Under the pieces are notes generated by a model, which was not told the DNA's origin, did no database searches, and saw only the letters and a program-made list of their open reading frames with translations. From positions 1-64,000 of the forward strand of contig CAYNEF010000019.1 in the NCBI GenBank assembly GCA_964396165.1: a stretch of 64,000 bases of DNA. The letters run 5' to 3'. The first letter of the stretch is position 1. The number at the start of each line of letters is the position of its first letter. Below, piece after piece: positions 1 to 7,333 of this stretch. This DNA comes from CALCZU01 sp964396165 (GTDB lineage: Bacteria > Bdellovibrionota > FAC87 > UBA2466). The position numbers were made by a program, and so were the translations under genes.

Positions 1-133
1 AGCCGCGTTGGGGCGCTATTGTGCCTTCGATTAGTCCTGGGGCCACTTGGCCTAGCTTTTTTTTCTTGCTTCAGCGCTTTTTTGCGTCGGCGTATGGTCA
101 GTGTTTTTTGCGTTGTTATTTTTGTTTTTTTAA

Positions 134-223
134 TTATTGAGAAATGCTGGGAGAAAAAATGGCATTGAGTTCGAGTATCTCTCGAAAGATATTCGATGGT
201 TCGGTAGATGTTGAGAGGCGCAT
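134..223 (-). CDS. possible 29-aa small protein downstream of the flavin reductase
   Basis: A 29-codon reading frame starts with ATG at 223 and ends with TAA at 134-136. The sequence AGGAGG (227-232, read on the minus strand) overlaps the stop codon of the upstream reductase gene and lies only 3 nt before the ATG, so translational coupling is possible although the spacing is short. The product begins MRLSTSTEPSNIFREILELN and has no signal peptide or recognisable domain. It may instead be the start of a longer gene disrupted by a frameshift, or a chance frame. Positions 1-133 are T-rich on the plus strand and hold no gene I can support. Confidence 0.3.
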   Translation of the reverse strand: MRLSTSTEPSNIFREILELNAIFSPSISQ

Positions 224-230
224 AGACCTC

Positions 231-1022
231 CTACGCGGCTTTTTTCTCGTCTGCTAACTCGAATAAGTCGGCTGTGCTTGAGGGGGAGCCGCCGAGAGCA
301 GATCTGAAATTGTCCACAAAGATGGATCTGAGATCTACGTTTTGCAAAAGATTCAATTGGTAGAGAACGCGTCTGACCATCTTGTCGCTTCCTACGACAT
401 AGTAGTCCGCTTTTTTTGCATCCCATGGGAAAGTACCGCGTTCTAAAAACTCGGTCACCCTACCCCAAAAACCGAATGTTAAAATTTTGGGTTTTGTCAC
501 AGCGGGGATGACATTTATCCCCATCTTTTCAAAGTAGCTGACAAAAAGCGATTCTTCTTCCGTACGCGTGCCTAAAAGAAGAAAGGTGCGTTTGGGTTTA
601 TTCTTTTTAAATTCTTCTGATTCCAAAATTGCCTTAATAGGAGCAATGCCAGAATTGGTGGCAATAAAAACAACGTCTCTTTCTTTCGAAGGAGGGACGT
701 AATGAAAATCACCTTGCGGTGCCGAGATAGTCATCGTGTCGCCCTTTCTTAAAAAAGAAAGGTACTCAGATGCCAAACCTCCTTGTACAAACCGCACATA
801 AATTTCGTACCCTTTTTTGTAAGCATTCTCATAGGAAGTGGCGAGTGAATAACAACGCCATTCGAATTTCGGTGTTTCGCGATAAGTCGGTATCGCTACA
901 GATACGAACTGACCTGATCTATATTTAAATTTTTCATCCGGATCGAAGGAAATTTTAAACACAGAAGAACTTAACCACACAACGTCTTTCACCGTACAAC
1001 GGATCAATGATGTATTACTCAT
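231..1022 (-). CDS. FAD/NAD(P)-binding oxidoreductase, ferredoxin-NADP reductase type
   Basis: This 263-aa cytosolic protein has the two-domain fold of ferredoxin/flavodoxin-NADP+ reductases. The N-terminal half is the FAD-binding barrel, with the flavin motif RCYSLATS around residues 80-87. The C-terminal half is the NAD(P)-binding domain, with ATNSGIAPIKAIL where the family has its glycine-rich nucleotide loop. Members move electrons between NAD(P)H and ferredoxin, flavodoxin or a fused oxygenase; the partner here is unknown and no ferredoxin gene is adjacent. The start at 1022 is chosen because TTTGGAGGA lies 6 nt upstream; an in-frame ATG at 1121 lacks a ribosome site. The C-terminus is longer than in typical Fpr, which usually ends in an aromatic residue near the flavin. 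Family assignment is firm, substrate is not. Confidence 0.8.
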   Translation of the reverse strand: MSNTSLIRCTVKDVVWLSSSVFKISFDPDEKFKYRSGQFVSVAIPTYRETPKFEWRCYSLATSYENAYKKGYEIYVRFVQGGLASEYLSFLRKGDTMTISAPQGDFHYVPPSKERDVVFIATNSGIAPIKAILESEEFKKNKPKRTFLLLGTRTEEESLFVSYFEKMGINVIPAVTKPKILTFGFWGRVTEFLERGTFPWDAKKADYYVVGSDKMVRRVLYQLNLLQNVDLRSIFVDNFRSALGGSPSSTADLFELADEKKAA

Positions 1023-1256
1023 ATATATTCCTCCAAACCCTATGACCTTATCTATCGCACGACTTATGCCAAACACCGCTAGCCAGAAACACAACCGTAC
1101 TTCTGTTGAACACATGCACATTCTTTTTACACGTTGGACTTCGATTAATTAAAACCCTTGGAAACCAAAGAGAATTATCTGTCTTGTTCTTGGACGCAGT
1201 GGAGGAAAAGGCTTTAAAGAGGTGTGTTAAGTGGCTGTCTTGACGGTGTGTTCTCG

Positions 1257-1284
1257 TTGTCTTCACTTAAAAGTATGGTATTTT
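1257..1284 (+). promoter_or_regulatory. predicted promoter of the MscS gene
   Basis: TTGTCT at 1257-1262 and TATTTT at 1279-1284 are separated by 16 bp. Transcription would begin near 1291-1292, only a few bases before the ATG at 1294, which itself has no Shine-Dalgarno sequence. Inference from motif match only. Confidence 0.35.
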
Positions 1285-1293
1285 GTTACCCAT

Positions 1294-2319
1294 ATGACAC
1301 CTGAGAAACTGCATGCCTTGTTATTTCCTGTTGGATTGGCCCTGATAGCGCTAGTGGTGCTCGTTATCATCAGGAGCATCCTGTTTAAAATGCTTTCTAA
1401 AGTGGTAGGGACCACAAAATCCCATGTAGATGACTTGATCCTTAATCTTATCCGCACACCTTCCTTATTCTGGTGCTTTGTGACGTCACTTTATATCGGA
1501 GTGGCCTTTGCAAATCTTCCTGACAAACAGGAAAGACAGATTTATCAGATTATCCATGTGCTACTGATCTTGTCCTTTACTCTTGCTGGATCCAATATCG
1601 CAGCAACATTTTTTAAAAACCTCTTGAAGACGAATAATCCCGACTCAGAAACAAGCGCCCTGTCAGTCGGCATGGTGAAAGCTGCTGTACTTTCCACAGG
1701 GCTCTTATTAATACTTTCTACTTTGGGTGTTTCTATTGCGCCGCTCCTTACCGCGTTAGGTGTGGGAGGTTTGGCCGTAGCTCTCGCGTTAAAAGACACG
1801 CTTGAAAACCTATTTGCGGGAATTTATTTACTGACCGATAAAACCATTCGTGTGGGAGACTTTGTCCGGCTCGATTCAGGGCAGGAAGGTTTTGTCTCTG
1901 ATATTGGCTGGAGAACCTCCAAATTCAGAACGACATCAAATAACACTATCATCATCCCCAATAGCAAACTGGCAAGTACCATGGTGACAAACCATTCTTA
2001 TCCAGACAAACGCGTTGTCACGACTATCCCTTTGCAAATTGATGGCTCGACCAATTTGCCCCAACTAGAAACTTCCCTTTTAAATGTGCTGAAAAAAGGG
2101 AGTGAAGATATTGTTGGACTTCTTGCATCCCCAGAACCGAATGTGCGCCTTGCTCAGATCAACAGCGATGGCTCGCTGACCTATCATTTGAATTTCAGCA
2201 TTAAGGACTACTCTGACAATGGATTTGTGAGTCATGAAGTAAGGAAACGCATCTATAAACAGCTAAAAGCAGATTACGTTTCCTTTCCTCAACAAAGCAT
2301 TAAGCTTCTTCCCAATTAA
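1294..2319 (+). CDS. MscS-family small-conductance mechanosensitive channel
   Basis: A 341-aa inner-membrane protein. Three hydrophobic helices span roughly residues 5-30, 55-75 and 85-105, followed by the pore-lining helix rich in Gly and Ala (TALGVGGLAVALALKDTLEN, about residues 150-170) and the beta domain motif VGDFVRLDSGQEGFVSDIGWR. These are the hallmarks of MscS-type channels, which open under membrane tension and release solutes after hypo-osmotic shock. The conserved stretch NNTIIIPNSKL follows, as in the family. No Shine-Dalgarno precedes any candidate start; the ATG at 1294 is taken because a promoter-like pair lies just upstream. The stop codon shares a TTAA with the convergent gene downstream. 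Confidence 0.88.
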   Translation: MTPEKLHALLFPVGLALIALVVLVIIRSILFKMLSKVVGTTKSHVDDLILNLIRTPSLFWCFVTSLYIGVAFANLPDKQERQIYQIIHVLLILSFTLAGSNIAATFFKNLLKTNNPDSETSALSVGMVKAAVLSTGLLLILSTLGVSIAPLLTALGVGGLAVALALKDTLENLFAGIYLLTDKTIRVGDFVRLDSGQEGFVSDIGWRTSKFRTTSNNTIIIPNSKLASTMVTNHSYPDKRVVTTIPLQIDGSTNLPQLETSLLNVLKKGSEDIVGLLASPEPNVRLAQINSDGSLTYHLNFSIKDYSDNGFVSHEVRKRIYKQLKADYVSFPQQSIKLLPN

Positions 2320-2789
2320 TGACCATTTGCAAGTCTGGAAAGATCATCGAGTATTCTTACCAGTTGCTTTGCTGCTGGGGTTTGATTGAATCTTATGTGC
2401 GCACAGGGTGCATTGCCCTCTTGCAAGAGCACTTTACCTTGATCAGCTCTATAGACTACGTGTTTAACAGGAACTGCAGCGCAAATTGCCCCACTTGTTT
2501 GAGCTATTTTACCAAACTCTGCAGCTCTGATGAGACGCTCAATCGTATCCATTCTACGTGCATCTAGTCTCGTCACGGTGCGATCAAAGCAGGGGCGAAC
2601 TGACACCTTTAAATTACAGGTGCGAAGATTCACCAGGCCGTTATTTTTTACACTAAGTACAGAGCGAATTTGCTGATAATTATTGGGTAACGGATCTACT
2701 TTTAAGACCAATCTATTCTCTCCAGGAGCGGCGTAAAGTGTAGAAGTAAAAGCGAATAGTGACACTAGTTTTAATACAATATGTTTCAT
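2316..2789 (-). CDS. exported protein of unknown function, 157 aa
   Basis: The protein has a clean signal peptide (MKHIVLKLVSLFAFTSTLYA, cleavage before APGE), so it is probably periplasmic. The mature part contains four cysteines (in TCNL, RPCF, AICAA, PCAH), enough for two disulfides, and no family I recognise. Start at 2789 is supported by AAAGGG about 8 nt upstream. It is convergent with the MscS gene; the two stop codons overlap within TTAA at 2316-2319. Function unknown. Confidence 0.65.
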   Translation of the reverse strand: MKHIVLKLVSLFAFTSTLYAAPGENRLVLKVDPLPNNYQQIRSVLSVKNNGLVNLRTCNLKVSVRPCFDRTVTRLDARRMDTIERLIRAAEFGKIAQTSGAICAAVPVKHVVYRADQGKVLLQEGNAPCAHIRFNQTPAAKQLVRILDDLSRLANGH

Positions 2790-2891
2790 ATTTTTTTCCC
2801 TTTTCTTGTTTTTTAATCAAGGCTCCACTTCAACAATAAAGCAACCCACATGCCATAACACTCCGCAATACCTCTTGCTTCGATAAGACGG

Positions 2892-2897
2892 TATAAT
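2892..2897 (+). promoter_or_regulatory. TATAAT -10 box directly before the delta-60 lipoprotein gene
   Basis: A consensus TATAAT lies 8 nt upstream of the ATG at 2906 and no Shine-Dalgarno is visible, so the transcript may start at or very near the start codon. No good -35 box is seen at the usual distance. Confidence 0.4.
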
Positions 2898-2905
2898 GTT
2901 TGTTC

Positions 2906-4984
2906 ATGGTAAAAATTCTGACTCTCTTTTTTCTTTCATTCTTTGTGTTGTCATGTTCGAAGCATTCGCTGCCCAAAGATGAAAACCAGACACTAGTGGC
3001 GCCTCTGCCTCAAGAACAGAACGCACCTACTGAACAGCCGACAGCCACACCCTCACCGGTTGCATCAGCTACCCCAGTACCCAGCACGCCCACTCCAACA
3101 CCTACGCCCACTACTACATCCACTCCTTCCCCGACTCCGACACCCGTTGTCGACAGATTAGAATTAAATAGCACTCTAACTGCTGCCATCAACACTTGTG
3201 TACCGGTTACTTTACTTTCCAAAGATGCGTTGGGAATCATTGCAGTGACAAGTAATCTCACTGTTACTTTAAGTTCGAGCGGATACGGCGGATTTTTCAG
3301 CGATGCAAACTGTAATGCTTCGATCAATTCCGTGACTCTGCTTTCTGGCCAATCCACTTCGCAAATTTATTTCCGCTCTTCATTAGGAGAAACGATTACC
3401 TTGACTGCTGCCGCCACCGGGTTGATATCGGCCAGCACTGTTATCGAAATTCAAGGAACGGCCCTTTTGGAATTACAGCCTTCCAGTTTTGATTTTGGAA
3501 GTGTAAGAGCGAATACGCGTGCAACTAAAACTTTTGTATTAACCAATTCCGGATCCGGCATTGCCAAGGCTCTCGAGTTTTCTACTCTCCCCTCTCCCTT
3601 TAGTATGTCTTCGAGTAGTTGTGCAGTAGACTTACGGGCGCAACAAAATTGTATCTTTGATGTAGTCTTTTCACCGACAAGTACTGGCACTTTTTCAACC
3701 ACATTAAAATTGGACTATAAAAGTGGGAGTTCAAACTTAAGCGTCACGCTCTCGCTTACGGGCAATTCACAAACTCCTGGTGTAAGCGACACAAGCTTTG
3801 GAACTTCAGGAAGTATGCTTTTTCCCTATACCGTAAGCACTTCCCCTTCAATGGACGACGTTGTGTTTGCAATGAAGCAAGACTCTGCCGGAAAAATTGT
3901 GGCTGTGGGAAGCACTTACAATAATTCCGGTACTCCTGCGCATAATGATATTGCAATAACACGATTGAACGCAGACGGTACGCTTGACACTAGTTTTAAT
4001 AGCACGGGCAAAAACAAAGTGGATTTCGGTTTTACGGATGGGGCAAGAGCTGTCGCCATTCAAGGAGACGGAAAAATTTTGGTCGGGGGCTTTGCTTATG
4101 TTTCCTCGAAATTCCGCTTTGCCATTCTTAGACTTTTAGACAATGGCAGTTTGGATAATACTTTTGGAACTAGCGGAAGTACTACAACTGCATTCACCTC
4201 AGGCGCGCAAGCCATGAGTATGGTGCTTACTTCTTCCGGTAAAGCCGTTCTTGCAGGCACTGCAGTCAATACGACAAAAAGTACTTTCGCCCTTGCAAAG
4301 TACAAGACGAACGGCACCATCGATAATTCTTTTGGAAACTCTGGCAAAGTATTCACGACATTTACGGGAAGTACGTTTGATTCTATCCAGTCGGTTGTAG
4401 AAGATCCCACACAAGGGTTGATTGTGGCAGGCTACAGTACAATTAGTTCTTTGAATAAATTGGCGCTTGCAAAATATAGCTCCAATGGTTCACTGGATAT
4501 CTCGTTTGGAAATGCCGGCACGCTCCTTCCTAGCTACCCAGGAAATGAAGCTGTGGCCAATGCAATGACTTTAGATACGTCCAACAATATTTATATCACA
4601 GGAAAATCTACCACCTCAGGAAACGACAATGTTCTTGTGATGAAATTCACAAATACGGGTGCGACTGACAATTCGTTCGGCACCATGGGCGCAGTTGTTT
4701 TGGATTTGGGATCATCGCAAGATCAAGGAACGGGAATTTCTATCGATTCTGTAGGAAGAATTCTCATTTCTGCAAAAAGCACGAACGCAGTACTCATTCG
4801 CTTACTTTCAAATGGCCAACTGGATACGAGCTTTGGGTTAAACGGCAAAGTCGATGCGCTGATGGGCGGCTCTAACTCTCAAGCAAATTCAGTTTTAATC
4901 GATACAAACGGAAAAATACTTCTAGGGGGCTCTGCCTCAAACGGAACCAATTTGGATTTCTCTCTCTCTCGATTTCTTCCTTAA
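2906..4984 (+). CDS. lipoprotein with PT-rich stalk, HYDIN-like domain and delta-60 repeats
   Basis: A 692-aa predicted lipoprotein. The lipobox FVLSC places the lipidated Cys at residue 17. A proline/threonine-rich stalk (about residues 33-86, repeated PTPTP/SPTPTP) would hold the rest off the membrane. Around residues 187-287 there is an Ig-like domain of the choice-of-anchor/HYDIN type (SFDFGSVRANTRATKTFVLTN ... FSPTSTGTFS). From about residue 290 to the end there are seven delta-60 repeats, each centred on D-x-S/T-F-G-x-x-G (DTSFGTSGS, DNTFGTSGS, DNSFGNSGK, DISFGNAGT, DNSFGTMGA, DTSFGLNGK), which form a beta-propeller. The likely role is surface binding or adhesion; the ligand is unknown. 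The ATG at 2906 is preferred over the upstream in-frame TTG because it places the lipobox correctly. Convergent with the next gene, sharing TTAA. Confidence 0.85.
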   Translation: MVKILTLFFLSFFVLSCSKHSLPKDENQTLVAPLPQEQNAPTEQPTATPSPVASATPVPSTPTPTPTPTTTSTPSPTPTPVVDRLELNSTLTAAINTCVPVTLLSKDALGIIAVTSNLTVTLSSSGYGGFFSDANCNASINSVTLLSGQSTSQIYFRSSLGETITLTAAATGLISASTVIEIQGTALLELQPSSFDFGSVRANTRATKTFVLTNSGSGIAKALEFSTLPSPFSMSSSSCAVDLRAQQNCIFDVVFSPTSTGTFSTTLKLDYKSGSSNLSVTLSLTGNSQTPGVSDTSFGTSGSMLFPYTVSTSPSMDDVVFAMKQDSAGKIVAVGSTYNNSGTPAHNDIAITRLNADGTLDTSFNSTGKNKVDFGFTDGARAVAIQGDGKILVGGFAYVSSKFRFAILRLLDNGSLDNTFGTSGSTTTAFTSGAQAMSMVLTSSGKAVLAGTAVNTTKSTFALAKYKTNGTIDNSFGNSGKVFTTFTGSTFDSIQSVVEDPTQGLIVAGYSTISSLNKLALAKYSSNGSLDISFGNAGTLLPSYPGNEAVANAMTLDTSNNIYITGKSTTSGNDNVLVMKFTNTGATDNSFGTMGAVVLDLGSSQDQGTGISIDSVGRILISAKSTNAVLIRLLSNGQLDTSFGLNGKVDALMGGSNSQANSVLIDTNGKILLGGSASNGTNLDFSLSRFLP

Positions 4985-5838
4985 TAAATAGAATAAGTAG
5001 ATGTCAGTGAAACAGATCGTGTCGCTGGCAGTGTAGTTCCCCACCACTCGACAGGCAGTGTAGAATCGAACGCGGCCGTCATCTTCCACATACGAGAGAA
5101 AAAATAGGTTGCAGAAAGAAATCCTTGCACGGATCTCCCGTGAGAATCATCGACATCTTTGGCATTAATTTGTGTGGCAAGTTCCCAGACCTGAGAACTC
5201 CCGACAGCCATACTGAGAGATTCTGTGAGAGGCACGATGACAGACTCGCTTAACTCTATCTTGTCGCCCTCTTTTACGCTGATGCTGTTATTTGTAAAAG
5301 GGTCTGTTCCCTGCTTTTGCACGCGGTAGGTATACCCTGCGCTAAAATTCACGAGAAAATCTATGTAGTCCTTATCTAATAGGAGGCCCAAACCCGGTTC
5401 CCAAATGCCATTGCCGTTTTGCCCGTCTTGATTTCCTGTGGGAGTTTTAAGACTTGCCGTTAAACTGATTTTTGGGTACCAGTCGGAAATATAAAGTGGG
5501 TCAACGATTACATAACGCAAGCCTAAGGCAATATCGCCCAGCCCTGTGCTGTTTTCGACTTGAGAAAGAGGAACAACAATTGACGTATCGAGATCCTCGC
5601 GAAGCCTCATTCCCCCGCCGATGCTCGAAGTAAAAGTTTCTTTTTTCTTTGCATCTACTAGTGTCCCGTAGGGAGTATATTTTGCGAAATCGTTTTTATA
5701 AGAGAGAGAAATTCCTAACTGGTATTTTTCAAAGTTTCTCAGTTGGATGAAACTTTTGGTACTGCCTCCGACACAACAACTCGCCGCATGGATTCTGCCA
5801 AGAGAAAGGACTATTAAAATAAAAAGTAATTTGTTCAT
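4981..5838 (-). CDS. predicted outer-membrane beta-barrel protein
   Basis: A 285-aa protein with a signal peptide (MNKLLFILIVLSLGRIHA) followed by the unusual cysteine pair ASCCVGGSTKSF. The remainder is alternating short amphipathic strands ending in aromatic residues, with the C-terminus TSTYSIY as expected for a barrel. The general pattern resembles the transporter/phenol-degradation MetA-like barrels, but I cannot assign a substrate. It overlaps the upstream lipoprotein gene by ATGA (5835-5838), so the two are translationally coupled and probably act together at the envelope. Confidence 0.65.
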   Translation of the reverse strand: MNKLLFILIVLSLGRIHAASCCVGGSTKSFIQLRNFEKYQLGISLSYKNDFAKYTPYGTLVDAKKKETFTSSIGGGMRLREDLDTSIVVPLSQVENSTGLGDIALGLRYVIVDPLYISDWYPKISLTASLKTPTGNQDGQNGNGIWEPGLGLLLDKDYIDFLVNFSAGYTYRVQKQGTDPFTNNSISVKEGDKIELSESVIVPLTESLSMAVGSSQVWELATQINAKDVDDSHGRSVQGFLSATYFFSRMWKMTAAFDSTLPVEWWGTTLPATRSVSLTSTYSIY

Positions 5839-6299
5839 TCAGGTATGTAATAGTTGTAGGTGATGGCGTCTTTTACCGATCCATCTTTTTTAGAAAGAGT
5901 GAGTTCCATCCGCCAGTCTTGCGCCATATCGATACGATAAAGTACCGACACTTTTCCGGCTTCTGGATAGCTCACCACTGCAGGACGGATCTTCATTAAA
6001 GGCATGCTGGGCATTCCATATTTTACTTCCACTGTGTAAGTGTCATTAAAAGGAGTGAGATCTGCTGTAGTAACAGCGTAATCGATGCGAAAATTGTAAT
6101 CCTCTTTCTCCTCCCCCACTTGAATTTGCTCCACACTGCTACGGATTAAAAAAAGCCTGTTTGCTGTGTAGTTTACTCGCGTTGGCAAATACCGATCACC
6201 CGTTTGTACAGCGGGTGTTGGGGAAACAGGCCCAGAATTTTTCACACCACAAGAAACAACAAAGAAGAGGACTAAAAGCCCAAGAATTAATTTACTCAT
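5835..6299 (-). CDS. lipoprotein, possible FixH/YtkA-like Ig-fold domain
   Basis: A 154-aa predicted lipoprotein with lipobox FVVSC (Cys at residue 17). The mature part ends in a beta-rich domain containing YGMPSMPLMKIRPAVV and then YRIDMAQDWRMELTLSKKDG. This resembles YtkA/FixH-like Ig domains, where a methionine-rich segment is followed by a tract ending in DWxxxLxL; some of those are linked to copper handling. The match is by eye, so it is tentative. The gene is first in a two-gene operon with the barrel protein, overlapping by four bases. No clear ribosome site precedes the ATG. Confidence 0.6.
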   Translation of the reverse strand: MSKLILGLLVLFFVVSCGVKNSGPVSPTPAVQTGDRYLPTRVNYTANRLFLIRSSVEQIQVGEEKEDYNFRIDYAVTTADLTPFNDTYTVEVKYGMPSMPLMKIRPAVVSYPEAGKVSVLYRIDMAQDWRMELTLSKKDGSVKDAITYNYYIPE

Positions 6300-6412
6300 A
6301 TTGATTACTTAACCTATTCCGAAGAATACGTAAAATAACGCTACATGTCAGATGCATTACAATAGACAACCCGAAGTTAATCAAGTAAACATCTAAAATT
6401 CATGGCTTTATC

Positions 6413-6488
6413 GCCGGCATAGCTCAGTTGGTAGAGCAACTGATTTGTAATCAGTAGGTCACCAGTTCAAGTCTGGTTGCCGGCTCCA
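6413..6488 (+). tRNA. tRNA-Thr (anticodon TGT)
   Basis: The acceptor stem GCCGGCA pairs with TGCCGGC, and a genomic CCA is encoded at 6486-6488. The anticodon arm is ACTGA-TTTGTAA-TCAGT, giving anticodon TGT (Thr). The T arm ACCAG-TTCAAGT-CTGGT is intact. The sequence is 76 nt and is followed after 3 nt by tRNA-Tyr, so the two are probably cotranscribed. Its last bases form the left edge of a 101-bp repeat found again at 10272. Confidence 0.96.
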
Positions 6489-6579
6489 TATGGATGGGTA
6501 GTGAAGCGGTCAAACACAAGAGACTGTAAATCTCTCGGCTCTGCCTTCGAAGGTTCGAATCCTTCCCCATCCAAATTTA
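6479..6579 (+). repeat. 101-bp direct repeat, copy 1 (contains tRNA-Tyr)
   Basis: This block runs from the last bases of tRNA-Thr through all of tRNA-Tyr and 6 bp beyond. It is repeated at 10272-10372 with one base difference (G in the T loop here, A there). The two copies are 3793 bp apart in the same orientation and bracket two exported-protein genes. Confidence 0.92.
6492..6573 (+). tRNA. tRNA-Tyr (anticodon GTA), copy 1
   Basis: The acceptor stem GGATGGG pairs with CCCATCC, with discriminator A and no encoded CCA. The anticodon arm is AGAGA-CTGTAAA-TCTCT, giving GTA (Tyr). A long variable arm (class II) and the T arm GAAGG-TTCGAAT-CCTTC complete an 82-nt tRNA. It is identical to the copy at 10285 apart from one T-loop base. 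Confidence 0.96.
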
Positions 6580-6611
6580 TCTAAGAGAAAAATTAAATGG
6601 CTCTCTGCATG

Positions 6612-7199
6612 CTATCTGCGTAGCAGTGACCGAGTATGGAAGTCCTCGTACATTACCCTATGCCTCAACTCGGGAGTCGACCCATCATAAATTCCGCCAA
6701 AATAGCTTCCGAAATATAAATGGTCTGCAGCTAAAACCCCTTCCCGGCGTACAGCAAAAATAGTGTAATTGTCTGGCCTGCTCTGAATGCATTTCGCACT
6801 TACTTTACGTGGTGTAAAAAGTTTCCAATCGTTAAAACCACAGATCTTGTTTATGTTATGTCTGTAAACCGCATCTAAACTCTGCAGTGTAATTTCATGG
6901 TTTGAATAGTGAGCATCTACTTCTATTGCGTCGTCTACAAATTCTGATTTTTTGCCAAATACGAGGTTAAGATCGGATTTCCAAGTTAAATACAACAAAG
7001 CGCAACCATGTCCTTGATACAGGGCTCCGTAGCGCTGTGAAAAGTCTTTACCAATTTTGAACTTATCCCAAGATGACATAATGGGATCATCCGTACTACA
7101 TCCAGAATCCCATGTTCCAACAAATTCTTCAGGAATATTCGCTGCTGATATAGTTTTAACTAGAACAAGTGTGCAAATAAAAATTTTCATTAAAGTCAT
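6612..7199 (-). CDS. small exported protein of unknown function, 195 aa
   Basis: The protein has an N-terminal signal peptide (after MTLMK: IFICTLVLVKTISAA) and a mature part starting NIPEEFVGTWDSGCSTDD. The phrase E-x-F-V-G-T-W-D-x-G-C recalls small periplasmic lipocalin-like proteins, but no firm family match is possible. Four cysteines are present in the mature chain. The start at 7199 has GGAG 8 nt upstream. It lies inside the segment bracketed by the 101-bp tRNA-Tyr repeats and may have arrived with it. Confidence 0.55.
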   Translation of the reverse strand: MTLMKIFICTLVLVKTISAANIPEEFVGTWDSGCSTDDPIMSSWDKFKIGKDFSQRYGALYQGHGCALLYLTWKSDLNLVFGKKSEFVDDAIEVDAHYSNHEITLQSLDAVYRHNINKICGFNDWKLFTPRKVSAKCIQSRPDNYTIFAVRREGVLAADHLYFGSYFGGIYDGSTPELRHRVMYEDFHTRSLLRR

Positions 7200-7333
7200 G
7201 AATTACTCCATGGTAAAGAAAGATGAAATATTAAGTTTAACTCTAACAGTGAGATGAAATAGACCAAGGTTTTATCCATTTCTTAATGTAACAGAAGTTA
7301 ATACAAGGATTGGCCTTGAAATATCTGCTTTAA

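Noticed and set aside
1..133. Possible Lys/Arg-rich coding frame on the minus strand at the window edge
   Set aside because: The composition follows from homopolymer A runs, no start codon is available, and the sequence is cut by the window, so nothing firm can be said.
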